Assembly (NCBI GenBank): GCA_963580455.1
Contig: OY756968.1
Coordinates: forward strand, 19,561,996-19,625,995
From: Euonymus europaeus
Taxonomy: Eukaryota; Streptophyta; Magnoliopsida; Celastrales; Celastraceae
Direction: 5' to 3'
DNA length: 64,000 bases
The notes beneath the pieces were generated by a model, which made no database searches, had not been told where the DNA came from, and worked only from the letters and a program-made list of their open reading frames with translations. Each line of letters opens with the position of its first letter. Position 1 is the first letter of the stretch. Positions 34,430 through 45,674 of the stretch are shown one piece after another. Both the position numbers and the translations under genes were made by a program.

Positions 34430-35560
34430 TTCTTTAAGGTTTTGGAATGACCTACTTTTATAAATACATTTTATGAATACATGAGAATTTAACATATAGG
34501 ATAATCTAATTTTTTCAAACACCTCCACTACAATTATATCGCAGACTATCGCTATCTCAATATCCTCACCACCCCAATGAAGGCACACAAAGAATATTTT
34601 GTAATGTAATGTGATATTGTGTGAGTTTAACCTCACCCATATGGGTGATTTTGTGTCTCTAACCATTTGGAAGATTTACAAATGAGTTAGGCACTATGTA
34701 ATGTGTGGTGAGCAAGCTAATATTGCACATTACATGGTATGTGGCACCATTGTCCACAAACCATTTGTGTATCTTTTGAATATGAGGAACATGATTACCT
34801 AACACTGTAGTGGTGGAAGCAACATATGACAAACTGTAGAGTAAGTTCTGTGTTTCTGTATTAGCTTTGGCCTTCAAAAAATTGATGATTTGTATACATT
34901 ACTCACTTTTCATATTGGAATGTTGTTCTGAGTCACTAGTTCTTGTAGCAGTCACTTGATTTGCTGAGTAGGACTTGTAATTCTGTCTTTGTTTCTTCCC
35001 ATGTAACCGGAAACATTTGTCATTGTTGATGTTGTGATTGTTTCTTTTATAGTGAGTGTAGTACATACCTTCCTTTGTATCATGCGAATTATTTTGGGAG
35101 TTGTTAGAATCTTTCCTTTGCTCAAAAGCCTACTAAAAATTCATATTCAGAGGTTTATTGTTGTTGTTCCCTCTATCGTTAACTTTCCCTGTAGCCATAG
35201 ACATGATCTCTTGAGCGACATTTTGTTGACTCTGTGTCATGTTCTGCTTTCTCTCTTCTTGTAAGAGTAGGTTGAATGTTTTGTTAACATCATGTAGAGG
35301 ACTCATCATTAGAATTTGGCTAAAAGCACGACTGTAAGACTAATTGAGTCCTATCAAGAATTGGATGAGTTTGTCCTTATCTTTCTTTGTTGAAGTTGTC
35401 ATAGGAATACCACATGAGCAAGTTTCTGGTTGTTTAAACTCTTCTAGATCATCTTAAAGACCTTTGATCTTTGAGTAGTAATCAGTAAAGATTAGAGCTC
35501 CTTGTTTTTATAGGGGCTAGCTCATGAGAAATCTCAAATATTCTCATCTCATTCACAGCA
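34430..35560 (-). pseudogene. Copia gag-protease fragment
   Basis: On the - strand, from about 35540: a gag C-terminus with DKLIQFLIGLN, MMSPLHDVNKTFNLLLQEER and a zinc-knuckle region in which CFRLHG is recognisable. The protease region at 34680-34877 shows WFVDNGATYHVMC, where the catalytic DTGA/DSGA motif has become DNGA. LPNG and LQNILCVPSL follow across a stop. No LTRs were found nearby. The normal Thr/Ser after the catalytic Asp is lost, and stops and frameshifts are present. Confidence 0.75.
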
Positions 35561-36060
35561 GAGTACCTATTTTTGATATGTGTATTTTGGAAAGGTAACA
35601 TTTTTGAAAAGTGACTTTGTAAAATTAACACTCTTTTTCAAATTAATGAAATCTAACACTTTTTTAATCTTTTAAGACTTATTTGCCCTCAAGCTAACTA
35701 TACACCGCAGAAACATAAAAAAAAAATCCATAGAAAACCCCGATTGATACTAAGTTCTTCTTGATTGCATCGTTACAGTCAACACAACTCATAATCAAGC
35801 ATCACAAGTGAATGACAGATGATTCATCTCCTTCATCGTTCATAATCAAGCAATAGACCGGGGTACCCAAGTTCAACCTACAGCTAAAGACTCTATGTAT
35901 CACATGTGAGTGCATACTTATCAATATAGCATAATAGTGTATATATTTAGCATTTGAAAAATAATTTGCAATGAAGAAGTACATTATAATGTTTTTACAA
36001 GAACTTGACTTCAACCAGTAATTACCTAGATTTATTAAATATTAGTTTCAGTACTATTAT
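35561..36060. other. No gene seen
   Basis: AT-rich sequence between Copia debris and the MULE fragment. It holds only short random ORFs. Confidence 0.4.
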
Positions 36061-36066
36061 TTATTG

Positions 36067-36206
36067 TTCGAGTAGTTTAAAGTTTTTGTTCGAGTTATAT
36101 TGTCATGCTATTCGAGTAAATATATATTAAATGATCGAGTATCCATAACATGTGTTCGAGTATATTTTTTAATTGTTCGAGTAAAATTAAACTATTTGTT
36201 TGAGCA
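36067..36206 (+). repeat. Seven TTCGAGTA-like motifs at 21-23-bp spacing
   Basis: TCGAG cores begin at 36068, 36090, 36112, 36135, 36156 and 36177. A diverged TTGAG is at about 36200. Most are preceded by ATTGT or a similar AT-rich stretch. The array ends just before the MULE transposase ORF. Confidence 0.85.
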
Positions 36207-36215
36207 ACTATAGTT

Positions 36216-37890
36216 AATGACTTGTTTAATGATTTGGCAGTTATAGCAGTTATTGACTTTGTGGTTATCTATAGTGGGGAGTGGGAAATCTTCGGAGGGG
36301 CTTACAAGTATAGAAGTGGTGCTAGCGAAGGTATAATCCTCCAAGATTCCACTATGTTCGAAGAGTTGTTGGATAAAATATATCAAATTACTGGCATAGA
36401 TCGTACATCGAACAATCTTATCTTGAAGTTCATGCATAACACTTATTTCGACAAGCCTCCAATGGTTGTACGCAACGACGATAACTGGCATTTCTTTGTA
36501 AAGAAAAATGACGATCCACGAAGAGTTGGCACTCCACTCTGTGTAACAACACAGGCAATTCCACGTTATGAAGATCCTCCTTCACAAAATGAGAGTTTTG
36601 TCCCAGAGACGCAGCTATTCGTTTTCCAACAACAACCATCCTTTAGTCGTTTTACGGTTTTCGACATTGACCAATTTATGGTACAGGGGGTAGAGCCAGA
36701 GACTTTGATTTCAATGGTTTGAGCCAAATAGAGGATGACTTTGCAAATGAAGATGAATGTAATGATGTATATAGAGAATATAATGTGGACAATGATGATG
36801 ATCCAAATAATAGAGCATCTGATGATGTGATTCAACCTCCGAATACAAATTCACATCTGAGTGCCCCTCCGAATGCAGTGTCAGGACACAACATCGAGTT
36901 TGGGCAGTATAGTGGTAGCAACGTGCTTGGCACAAATAACAGCTCATCTAGTTTGTTCAAGGTTGGTGAGGTATTCAGAAACAAGAAGGAATTATAGAGG
37001 CACATTGTTATATATGTTATGACTAAAAACTTTCAATTCCAGGTGACGAGGTCAACCAAAAACTTATTGATGGTTTAGTGTATTGTCGTTGGATGCAAGT
37101 GGCACATGAGGTTGACAAAGATCATAGAAACGTAAATTTTTATTGTGAATGGGTTTAATGATATTCATATTTATTCGATGGATTTTTTAGATCACGGCCA
37201 TAGACAAGCCACAAGAAAGGTTGTTGAGGATCGTATTCGAGCAATGTACGAGGGCATTGGGCGTGTTTACCTACCGAAGGACATGATAGACAATATGTAA
37301 AAATAATATGGAGTAAATATCAGCTACAATAAAGCATGGAGGGCTAGGGAATCTACCTTAGAATCAGTAAGGCAAAACCCAGAAGAATCATATGCTTACT
37401 TATGACATTACTGTTCAGTGTTAGTGAGAAATAATTCGGTGACAATTACTCGCATCAAGTACTTTTTCATGGCTATAGGTTCTGGTGTACATGGTTTCTA
37501 TACTGAAATGCGGTCCATGATTGGTGTTGATGATACTCATTTGAAAGACAAGTACTTAGGCACGCTATTTGTTGCCACTCCATTGGATGGCAATGAATGT
37601 ATTTATCCAATTGTATTTTGGATTGAAGATTATGAGAATAATGCACCATGGGAATGGTTCTTCAAGAAACTCAGAACTGTCATTGCATTTGAAGATTTCT
37701 CACAGTTGGTTATAGTATCAGATAGGAATCCTAGCATTGAGAGGGTAGTTTCTATTGTATTGCCAAAAGCATTTCATGGTGCATGTATCGTGCACATACA
37801 GCGAAACATAAAGGCTAAAGGATTTCTTGATGCTATTATGATGATATATTTGAAAGCTGTGAAGGTATTATCGTGTAATACAGTTTGAGG
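36216..37890 (+). pseudogene. MuDR-type MULE transposase, fragmentary
   Basis: The N-terminal segment (36222-36722) has YRSGASEGIILQDSTMFEEL and WHFFVKKNDD, then an acidic region in a second frame (36719-36997) ending FKVGEVFRNKKEL. The MuDR-type domain is disrupted by stops at about 37000-37320. The MULE catalytic domain (37418-37888) shows MIGVDDTHLKDKYLGTLFVA, PWEWFFKKLR, VIVSDRNPSIERVV and FHGACIVHIQRN, which carry the first two acidic positions and the CxxH-type region. At least three frame breaks are present. A further piece of the same gene (CSTYRS) survives at about 38210. Confidence 0.83.
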
Positions 37891-38091
37891 ATCTAATGAA
37901 TTAGATTCGTTACGTTGATAGTGGTAGGACATATGCCTATTTGTTAGAAGCTAGCTTTCATAAGTGGTCACGATCACATGCTGTTGGTAAGTGATTTACA
38001 ATAATGTCAACAAATATTGCTAAATGTCTAAATGTTGTACTTTGCGAAGTGCGAGGTGCACCCATTACAACATTGGTAGAGCAGTTGCGAG

Positions 38092-38374
38092 AAAAATTAC
38101 AAAAATGATATCATAATCGTTGAGTAGAGGCAGCATAAGTTACTTCATTCCTTTGCAATCACATGGATAAAGAAGTTAAAAAAATATTATTAGAGGTTGC
38201 AAAGGCTGCGTGTTCAACTTATCGATCATAACGAGTACTACATGAGTTTACCTCATAAGTTTGCAATGACCCTACTAATTCTTCAGCCTTGATTGAATCA
38301 ATATATTTGCTCTCTTCAATAGCTGCAACTTTCATCATGAATCTTTCTGGAAGAGATCTTAAAATTTTTCTAAC
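38092..38374. repeat. ~283-bp tandem duplication, copy 1
   Basis: This segment and 38376-38657 are about 97 % identical by eye. Each copy spans the same junction of MULE sequence (left) and inverted Copia gag (right). Confidence 0.92.
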
Positions 38375-38375
38375 A

Positions 38376-38657
38376 AAAAATTACAAAAATGATTTCATAA
38401 TCGTTGAGTAGAGGCAGCATAAGTTACTTCTTTCCTTTGCAATCACATGGATAAAGAAGTTAAAAAATATTATTAGAGGTTGCAAAGGCTGCGTGTTCAA
38501 CTTATCGATCATAACGAGTACTACATGAGTTTACCTCATAAGTTTGCAATGACCCTACTAATTCTTCAACCTTGATAGAATCAATATCTTTGCTCTCTTC
38601 AATAGCTGCAACTTTCGTCATGAATCTTTCTGGAAGAGATCTTAAAATTTTTCTAAC
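38376..38657. repeat. ~283-bp tandem duplication, copy 2
   Basis: Tandem partner of 38092-38374. Differences include one base in an A-run and about eight substitutions. Confidence 0.92.
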
Positions 38658-39110
38658 GATCTTATTTGGAGGAATGGGTTCATCGAGAGTAAACGATGAA
38701 TTAGAGATATCGCTTAACTTAACATAAAATTCATCAAAATTCTCATTTTCTACCATTCTAAGAGTCTCAAACATGGTAGTTAGATGCTAGAACTTAGCAT
38801 TTTCCACACTAGTTGCACTTTCATGCGTTACCTCCAACAAATCATAAGCCTTTTTAGCAATTTCATAATATGAGATTCTTCGGAACTCATCAATTGTTGA
38901 TGCTAAGAATATGATGTTGATTGCTTTGCTATTCCAACTTGTATGGTCAAAAATAATTTTCAACCAAGTACTAACAGGCTTTGAAATATCATTACCTTCT
39001 GAATCAATACTTGTTGGTGGAATATAACTATGAACAACAGATAGCCAAACTCGCTCGTATATTGATTTCATATAAGCTCTCATGTGAGCTTTCCATTATG
39101 AGTAATTTGA
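38502..39110 (-). pseudogene. Copia gag (UBN2 type), one frameshift
   Basis: On the - strand gag opens MRAYMKSIYERVWLSVVHSY and runs 98 codons to a TAG. It continues in the same direction from 38774 as MFETLRMVENENFDEFYVKL, then ISNSSFTLDEPIPPNKIVRK and SLPERF. This is the usual order of plant Copia gag, which forms the virus-like particle. The 3' part of the element is missing and replaced by MULE sequence near 38280. Confidence 0.85.
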
Positions 39111-39163
39111 GCCATCGAAATGTGGTATCAGATTTGTTGATATAGATTCCAACGTTGACACCT

Positions 39164-39175
39164 GCTTCGATACCA
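39164..39175 (-). other. Primer-binding site of the truncated Copia element
   Basis: The - strand has TGGTATCGAAGC, the initiator tRNA-Met type PBS, 50-60 bp before gag. The adjoining sequence at higher coordinates is therefore the 5' LTR. Confidence 0.7.
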
Positions 39176-39805
39176 ATTAAAAATTTGGTGTACCTCACTA
39201 AGATGGTTTGTCAGTAAAATATTAAAACAAATATGAAAAATAAAAACAAATAAGAACACTACAGTTTTAACGAGGAAACCTGACTGGGAAAAACCTCGAG
39301 TCTATGAGCAACCAACCTTGTAAAACAATTCACTAATAACCAATCAAAATTACAACCTATCTTTGACCTAAATACATCGTTTGTACATCCCATTCAGTGT
39401 ATGTTTTGACTCTTAAGTCAACCCAACAAAGTATAGCTTGCTTTTTGAACCCCCAGAAGATTTCACCTCAACGAACTCCTTATCAACTCCTTTTTTGCCA
39501 ATAACACTGTTGAACGTCTTCAAAGAGTCACAAACATAAAGAAACTCTCCTCACTATAATTATCTCTTCACACAACCACTTAAGATCTCACCCTAAGACA
39601 TATCTAAAATAATAAGAGAATTTAAAATAAAAAGAAGCAATAATAAATAGCCTATACTACACGTGGCTTTGGTGCCCATTAATCTTTGATGACCGTTTTT
39701 TTTATAGTGCACCACAATCATCTTGATAAACATCTCTAGATTATGATAATATCTGAAGATTATATCCTGAAAAAACAAATAATGATAAAGCAAAAAATCC
39801 TAACA
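39176..39805 (-). repeat. 5' LTR of the truncated Copia element, approximate ends
   Basis: On the - strand it begins TGTTAGGATTTTTTGC (39805) and ends close to the PBS. It includes GGTTTTTCCCAGTCAGGTTTC and CCTCGTTAAAACTGTAG, typical of U5 in this group. The exact 3' end is not a clean CA next to the PBS, so the border is uncertain by about 10 bp. Confidence 0.6.
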
Positions 39806-40508
39806 AATATTGGTTAATTATCCACAAGTAAGATATTAAGTCAACCACCTATCCACTAGGTGGTGTGCCTTATCTATACTTCTATATACACGGCATAACC
39901 TTTAATTGCATTATCATAATAAAAAGGCACATTATCATTTTATAGAGTGATGTGTTATACTTATTATGCATGTCCAAATTAATTACGTAACACTCATACA
40001 ATAAAACACGCACTAATACACATAATAGTATTTGTCACTCATAAACCTATTATGAGGTATCTTACCTCAAGGTTACTACACTAGCACAAATTCATAACAT
40101 CACACAATTGTCACATGAAGTGTGTTTTGATAAACCAACACATAGTCCACAATATTTGGCCTAGTAGAAGTAGAATATAAGTAGAATAAGTGGGTAGAAG
40201 TAGAAGAATAGTTCGATGTAATGCCCCACCCATTGAATGTCAAGGAGACCACCCTAATCCCCCATCATGACCTTAGTCTGTCTTGCGTGTTTTGACTCCC
40301 GAAAAAGGCTTCAAGGGTTTGGACAATGAAATGGGCATTGAAAAAATGGTTACGTGTTATTTAAATGTAATTAAATGGGTTATAATCTTCAATTTGAATA
40401 CTAGAGATTGAAATTGAAAGTTGTCAAAAACCATTTTTTTTGTTGAATGACAATTGACTCTAAAGTAATCATGTTAAACATGATACGTCAAGTGCAAAAT
40501 AATAGAAA
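39806..40508. other. Intergenic, no gene seen
   Basis: AT-rich. At 40216 TGTAATGCCCCACCCATTG resembles the 5' end of a Gypsy LTR, but no matching end was found. Confidence 0.35.
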
Positions 40509-40960
40509 TGTGAGAATCCCACATTGGAGAATTATGATGTGTGTGATGAGTTCATAAACTCGAGTGGTGGATGTAAGACTTGGACCCAAGGGAACCCAAA
40601 CTTTTGTGTGGGAGAGAGACTTTACATTATGAGCTTGGGCTCCCAAAAAACACACACACACGCACCGCCTTGCAGGGCTCGAGCTTGGGCTTGCGCATCC
40701 GCAGCCCATTTGGACTTATCTTTTTGCACTGACCCACTACCTAGGTTCATTGAATGTGGACATGAGAACAATTCAAAACGTTCGTTATAGTAATAATTCA
40801 AATGTCTGTTATAGTGTTAAATTCAATTTATTAATGGAATTTATTTATGTATCCCTAATTTTTAGGGTTCATTTTTCCTAGGTTATACTATAAATAGTAG
40901 CCCAATGGTAGAGGAGAACATAAACCATTTTCGAAGCTATACTTTGTCGAAATTATGTCT
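40509..40960 (+). repeat. Possible LTR or TRIM-like end
   Basis: TGTGAGAATCCCACATTGG at 40509 is a common start of plant Copia/TRIM LTRs. A TATA-like TATACTATAAATAG at about 40884 could be its promoter. It precedes the Copia coding debris at 41 kb. The far end is not defined. Confidence 0.35.
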
Positions 40961-41045
40961 TCCTTTCCTTCATACTTTTGTAATCCTTGGCTCGGTGTCC
41001 AGGTTTCTCATAGACAAAGTAGGTACCTTAGAACTTCTGAGGTTG

Positions 41046-41390
41046 TTCCTTCTACTTTCCCTTAGCTTGGTGCTCCCTCTTCCGTTTCCCATCAGTCTTG
41101 GGTTTGGAAGTTTTTACTAGGTTGGCCTTAGGTGCTCTTGGAGATTTCATTTTCTTCCGATTCTCTTCCTTATTTGGATACGAACTATTAACTCCATTTT
41201 GATTTCCTTGCGCTTGTGCTTCCAGTAGTTCTTGAAGTCCAACCAACTAGGTGGTAACTTCTCGATGAGTGTTGCCACTTGAAAAGACTCACTTAGAGTC
41301 ATTCCTTCTGCTAGTACATCATGCAAAATTAACTGATAGTCTTCAGCCTGTGTGACGACAGACTTGCCATTGGTGGGTAGACACAAGTAC
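41046..41390 (-). pseudogene. Inverted Copia gag fragment
   Basis: On the - strand the fragment reads AEDYQLILHDVLAEGMTLSE, SFQVATLIEKLPPSWLDFKN and YWKHKRKEIKME, then after a frameshift a basic SPRAPKANLVKTSKPK. This is the gag C-terminus of a Copia element. It points away from the pol region that starts 3 bp further on, so the two halves are in opposite orientation. Confidence 0.8.
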
Positions 41391-41392
41391 TA

Positions 41393-42788
41393 CCAAACAT
41401 ATCTGCATTGATAAAGACCTCTTCACATCTTATGAGAAGAAGTATGATGGAGAGAAGATCTACTTGGCCAACTCAGCTCCTGCCATTATTGAAGGAACTG
41501 GGGAAGTGGTTCTAAAGTTTACCTCAGGCAGGAAGTTCGCACTATGAGATGTACTACATGTCCCAGAGATTCGCAAGAATATGATTTCTGTGCCTGTGGT
41601 GATAAGAAAGAGATTCAAGATTGTGGTTGAATCCAATAAATTTGTAGTTTCCTATGATGAAACTTATATGGGGAAGGGGTATATTTGTGATGGACTTTTC
41701 AAAGCCAACATTGCTATGATTGATAAAAATAGCAAATTTGTGTACCCAAAAACTGTTATGAATAAAGAGAAATCTTCAGTTTACATTGTCTTTTCTTCAT
41801 ACTTATGGCATGGTAGATTAGGACATAACTATGGTACAATGAAAAAATTGGCAAACTTAGGTTTAATTCCCAAATTTAATTTGGATGCCAATCATAAATG
41901 TGAAACATGTGTTGAATCAAAGTTTGCCAAGAAACTCTTTCACGCAATTGAAAGAAGTATTGAATCTCTAGCATTAATCTATAGTGACTTATGCGACTTG
42001 AAATTTGTTCAAAGTGGAGGTGGAAAGAAGTACTTCATTATATTCATCGATGATTGTACACAATATTGCTATGTTTATTTGTTAACTAGAAAAAAAACAA
42101 ATCAATGGACAACTTTATCGAGTATAAAAATGAAGTTGAGAATCAACTTAGTAAAAAGGTCAAGACACTAGGGTCTGATAGGGGAGGATAATATGATTTT
42201 ACTTTCTTTGATAAGTTGTGTACTGAGTTTGGAATCATCCACCAAACAACAACACCATATACAACTCATCAAAATGGAATTGTTCAAAGAAAGAACAAAA
42301 CTTTAAAGGAAATGCTTAATTTCATGTTAATAAGTTCTGGGCTACCGCAAAACTTGTGGCGGGAAGCAGTGCTAACTGCAAATCATATTCTTAACAAAAT
42401 GCCCCACAAAAAAATTGGTAGTATTCCATATGAGATGTGGAATAAAAGACCACCCTTTTTTAAATACTTGAAAGTGTGAGGGTGCTTGGATAAGGTGGCA
42501 GTACCTCCACCAAAGCAAGTCCAACTCAGACCTAAAACTGTGGATTGCATATTTTGGGATACGCTCAAAATAGCAATGCATTCAAATTTTTAGTACACAA
42601 ATCTGAGATAGATGATATCCTTGTAAATACAATCATGGAAAGTAGAGATTCAAAATTCTTTGAGGAAATATTTCCTTGCAAATGAAGCGAAACCTCTCAG
42701 AAAAGGAATACAGGTTCAAACTTTGAGAAAGAACAAAATGGAGAACAAGAGGATGATGAACCAATAAGGAGGAGCAAGAGACCAAAAG
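41393..42788 (+). pseudogene. Copia protease C-terminus, pre-integrase and integrase
   Basis: The + strand starts in the protease with ICIDKDLFTSYEKKYDGEKI and VLHVPEIRKNMISV (a TGA precedes the last block). The pre-integrase region has LWHGRLGHNYGTMKKL and CETCVESKF. The integrase follows with IYSDLCDLKFVQSGGGKKYF and IDDCTQYCYVYLL. After a frameshift come TTPYTTHQNGIVQRKNKTLK and LPQNLWREAV. The region ends with RRSKRPKV at 42788, where the next element begins. The catalytic Asp of the protease is missing, lost at the inversion junction. Confidence 0.87.
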
Positions 42789-44500
42789 TGTAACACCCCG
42801 AATCGTCGGATGACTTACGTGACAGGATAAAGCAAGTTAGATGGTATTTATTATGATTTTTGGTGGGCAATAATGTGTGTTAAGTGGGATCAGAATATTT
42901 TCATCAATTCTATATGGGAAATAAAAATGATGAGAACCAGAATTATAACAATGGGAATTAAAATGAAATTACTAAGAATTTAGAAAGTTAGAAATAGAAT
43001 AAAAAAACAATTACAGGTGATGGCAGAATTGTAAATAGAGGAGGGTGGCACGTGTAATTAAATAAGATATGGGAGGGTAGGAAGGTAAATTTGCAGTAAA
43101 AAAATAACATAAAATAAAAACTGGTTGGCACGAAAATCGAGACAGCCAAAACCCTAAACAAACGGTGACCGGGTTAACGGAGGCGACGGCATGACGGAAG
43201 GCGCGATTTTTGATCCGGTGGCGAATCAAGGAACTGGAGACACCAGAAGGACGGTAAGGATGAGACGAAACCAATGGTACCATTTTCGGATGAAAATGAG
43301 CTTATCTCCCCCGTCAATGGAGGGAGAACGCGCGCGGTGCCGTGGTCTTGAGGACGTCGATTCGCCGTAAGTCGGCCATCTCTCAGGTAAACGAAACCGG
43401 CGCTGTACTCGCCGCATCTCCCTCTGTCATTTGAGACCGTCCGTGGCCGTCACCGCGCCCATTCCGGCGGAGACCCGTCTTGTGTACTAACCGGGTCTGT
43501 TTGACCCGCGTTTGTGAGGAGACCGGGTCAGGCTGACCCGGTTGAATATTACCCTAATTAATTAAGCTTAATTGTATTAATTAATGAAAAATCACCATAA
43601 TTCATGTTAAAATTATATTAATTCATGGTAAATGTATTAATAAGGACAATTGATTGATTGACCGGTTGAATAATGTACTAAGTAATTTTAATTATATCAA
43701 TAAAAGAAATTGATTAAAAATAGTAGTATTAATAAAGGTTAATAGTGGTGGATATTGTTATGGGTTACCATAACCAAATTTTATAATGTTATAATTTTGG
43801 GTATTGTATGGGTTTCAGGACTAATCTTTATAATTAAATTATCGGGAATTTTGGGAGCACATCACTGTAAGTAGTACTCAACTGTATTACGAAACTTTGT
43901 GATCTGTGAATTTTAAGTGCTATTATTTGTACTGATTTTGATGTCTATGTGACTGTGTATGGTGATAATTTGTACTGATGGGATGTTTTCATGAAATCGA
44001 ATTGGCGATGACTTGAATAAATGTGAACTGTGATATAAATGATTTATTTATGTTATAGCTATATGTGCTGTTTGGTTACTATGACTGGACGACAAAACTG
44101 TTATGATAGTCTCTGTAGAATGTGATGTGTAAGGTTATATGCTTGAATTGAAATGGTGATGAGACTGATAGGATGATGGTTTTGGTGTTCTTGAAGGTGA
44201 TGTGTTGCATATAATTTGCTGATATATTAATTATTGTTCATAAGCACGATGCATTGCATTACATGAAAAGGAAAAGTTCGGTTTAAGGAAAAATGTGTTT
44301 TTACGAACCAGATATTACTGCTACAGAGAGGGTGTATGGAAATGTTAAGGTTGAGTTATACTGAAAATGAAAATGAAAATAGAAATGAGTTTTGACTGGA
44401 AAGTGTTCTTTGATAGAACGTCTAATTAAAGAAAAATCCTGACCGATTGCTCTGTAACAGTTTATCTAGGTTAAGGGCCTTAAGATTGGAAGGACAATAA
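42789..44500 (+). mobile_element. Probable Gypsy LTR fragment
   Basis: TGTAACACCCCGAATCG at 42789 is a typical Gypsy LTR start and directly interrupts the Copia reading frame. The segment has no coding and resembles the solo LTR at 51371 in style (CG-rich U3, then CACTGTAAGTAGTACTCAA). A clean CA end with a 5-bp duplication was not found, so it may be truncated before the DUF3820 gene. Confidence 0.45.
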
Positions 44501-44566
44501 AAATAAATTTATACGCAATCGAATAATAATATGAAACGAAACAAAAGGTGAAATTTGATAAACAAT

Positions 44567-45334
44567 CTATGAGAATTTTTTGCTGTGAAGCACCTTCTTC
44601 ACAAGTCCTTCACGTCCAGGAAATGGGTGGTGCTTGTAAATTTGACTTTTATCACCATCAGCTCCATTTTCAAATTTACCCTTCTTGTCTTCTGTAATCC
44701 CCGTTTTGTCCTCTATCCAGGCTGTCTCGTCTCTCTTCTTCAATCTCATCCTCTCCCTCCTCCCTCTCCTCCTCTCTTCGCTGTCAGACAAAATCCTAAC
44801 CCTGTCTGTCCTCACTCTCTCTTCTCTCATGCTCTCACTCTCACTATCGCTGTTAGCAGCAGCTGATACCTTCCTAGGTATCCTTCCACCATTACTGGTC
44901 CCTAAAAGCTCGAAATTAACCTTTCTCCAACCAATCTTATCTCCATTGTCCCACCCAAACCTCTCGCTAATCTCAGACAACGAAGCGTCTGCTCTGTGAT
45001 TCGCGTTGTTCTTGTTGTTTTCTCCGCGCAAAATGTTGTCAGCGAACTCCCATTCGATCCTGTCCTTGTAAACAGGGTCTTGAAGGACTTGATCGGCGAG
45101 ATTTGCCCAGTACTCGAAGTCGCGGGCACGGAGATTGTTTGAGATCCATTTGAGGTAGGTTGAAGGGAGAGTGCCTAGCATTTTGCCTTTGTATTTCCCG
45201 AAGTCTATGACTAGGTCTCTTGCTGGTGGTGTTGTGGGGGGTTTTCGGGGGTTGAAGGAGCATGAAATTGGAGCGGAAGGTCTGAATTGGGGAGTGAGTG
45301 AGAGATACATGAGGATGAGATATGGAGGGATCAA
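44567..45334 (-). CDS. DUF3820 domain protein, single exon, 255 aa
   Basis: The uninterrupted ORF starts at ATG 45334 and ends with TGA-type stop at 44567-44569 (last residues KKVLHSKKFS). An N-terminal stretch rich in Ser/Pro/Arg (to about residue 35) might be an organelle transit peptide. The conserved DUF3820 core (about 42-100) reads DLVIDFGKYKGKMLGTLPST, YLKWISNNLRARDFEYWANL, then ADQVLQDPVYKDRIEWEFA. A charged middle region follows (ESESMREERVRTDR). The C-terminal FPGREGL-KKVL motif is also conserved among plant relatives, as I recall. The Pfam name derives from a bacterial virulence-factor fold; the plant role is unknown. No damage is seen. Confidence 0.85.
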   Translation of the reverse strand: MIPPYLILMYLSLTPQFRPSAPISCSFNPRKPPTTPPARDLVIDFGKYKGKMLGTLPSTYLKWISNNLRARDFEYWANLADQVLQDPVYKDRIEWEFADNILRGENNKNNANHRADASLSEISERFGWDNGDKIGWRKVNFELLGTSNGGRIPRKVSAAANSDSESESMREERVRTDRVRILSDSEERRRGRRERMRLKKRDETAWIEDKTGITEDKKGKFENGADGDKSQIYKHHPFPGREGLVKKVLHSKKFS

Positions 45335-45674
45335 TCAAAGCAACACAAGACACCTAGCTAGGCCAAAGAGGATGAGACTCGAAATGCAGCCAAGGACTAC
45401 GGTCCCTGTTAGGGTCTCCGAGCTGAGCTTGAGTCCAATTAGCAGATGATCGAATTAGGGATTAGACTAAAAATACTTTCACGACAGTAAATTGAGTTAC
45501 TCTCATTAGCACATATGAGACTAGCGATTTTAGTTCGAACTACAAAATAGTCTATCCATATATAATGGTATAAAAATAGTTCATATATCAACCATTAAAT
45601 TAAATGTTTTAATCTTCATCATTAAAAAAGTAAAAACAAAATACATAAGTATGTATCTTGTCCCAATTAATAAT
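45335..45674. other. Upstream region of the DUF3820 gene
   Basis: About 340 bp between the start codon and the MULE fragment. 45335-45450 is GC-richer and probably 5' UTR. No regulatory site was assigned. Confidence 0.35.

Noticed and set aside
40216..40500. Gypsy LTR starting TGTAATGCCCC
   Set aside because: Only the first dozen bases are LTR-like. No end, PBS or partner was found.
42784..44548. A complete solo LTR from 42789 to 44543
   Set aside because: The left flank AAAAG and right AAAGG agree at only four of five bases, and the flanks belong to unrelated sequence (Copia pol and a gene 3' region). It is kept only as an LTR fragment.
44585..44999. 93- and 104-codon + strand ORFs over the DUF3820 gene
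   Set aside because: They are complement shadows of the coding strand, Ser/Leu-rich because of its charged, AG-rich codons.
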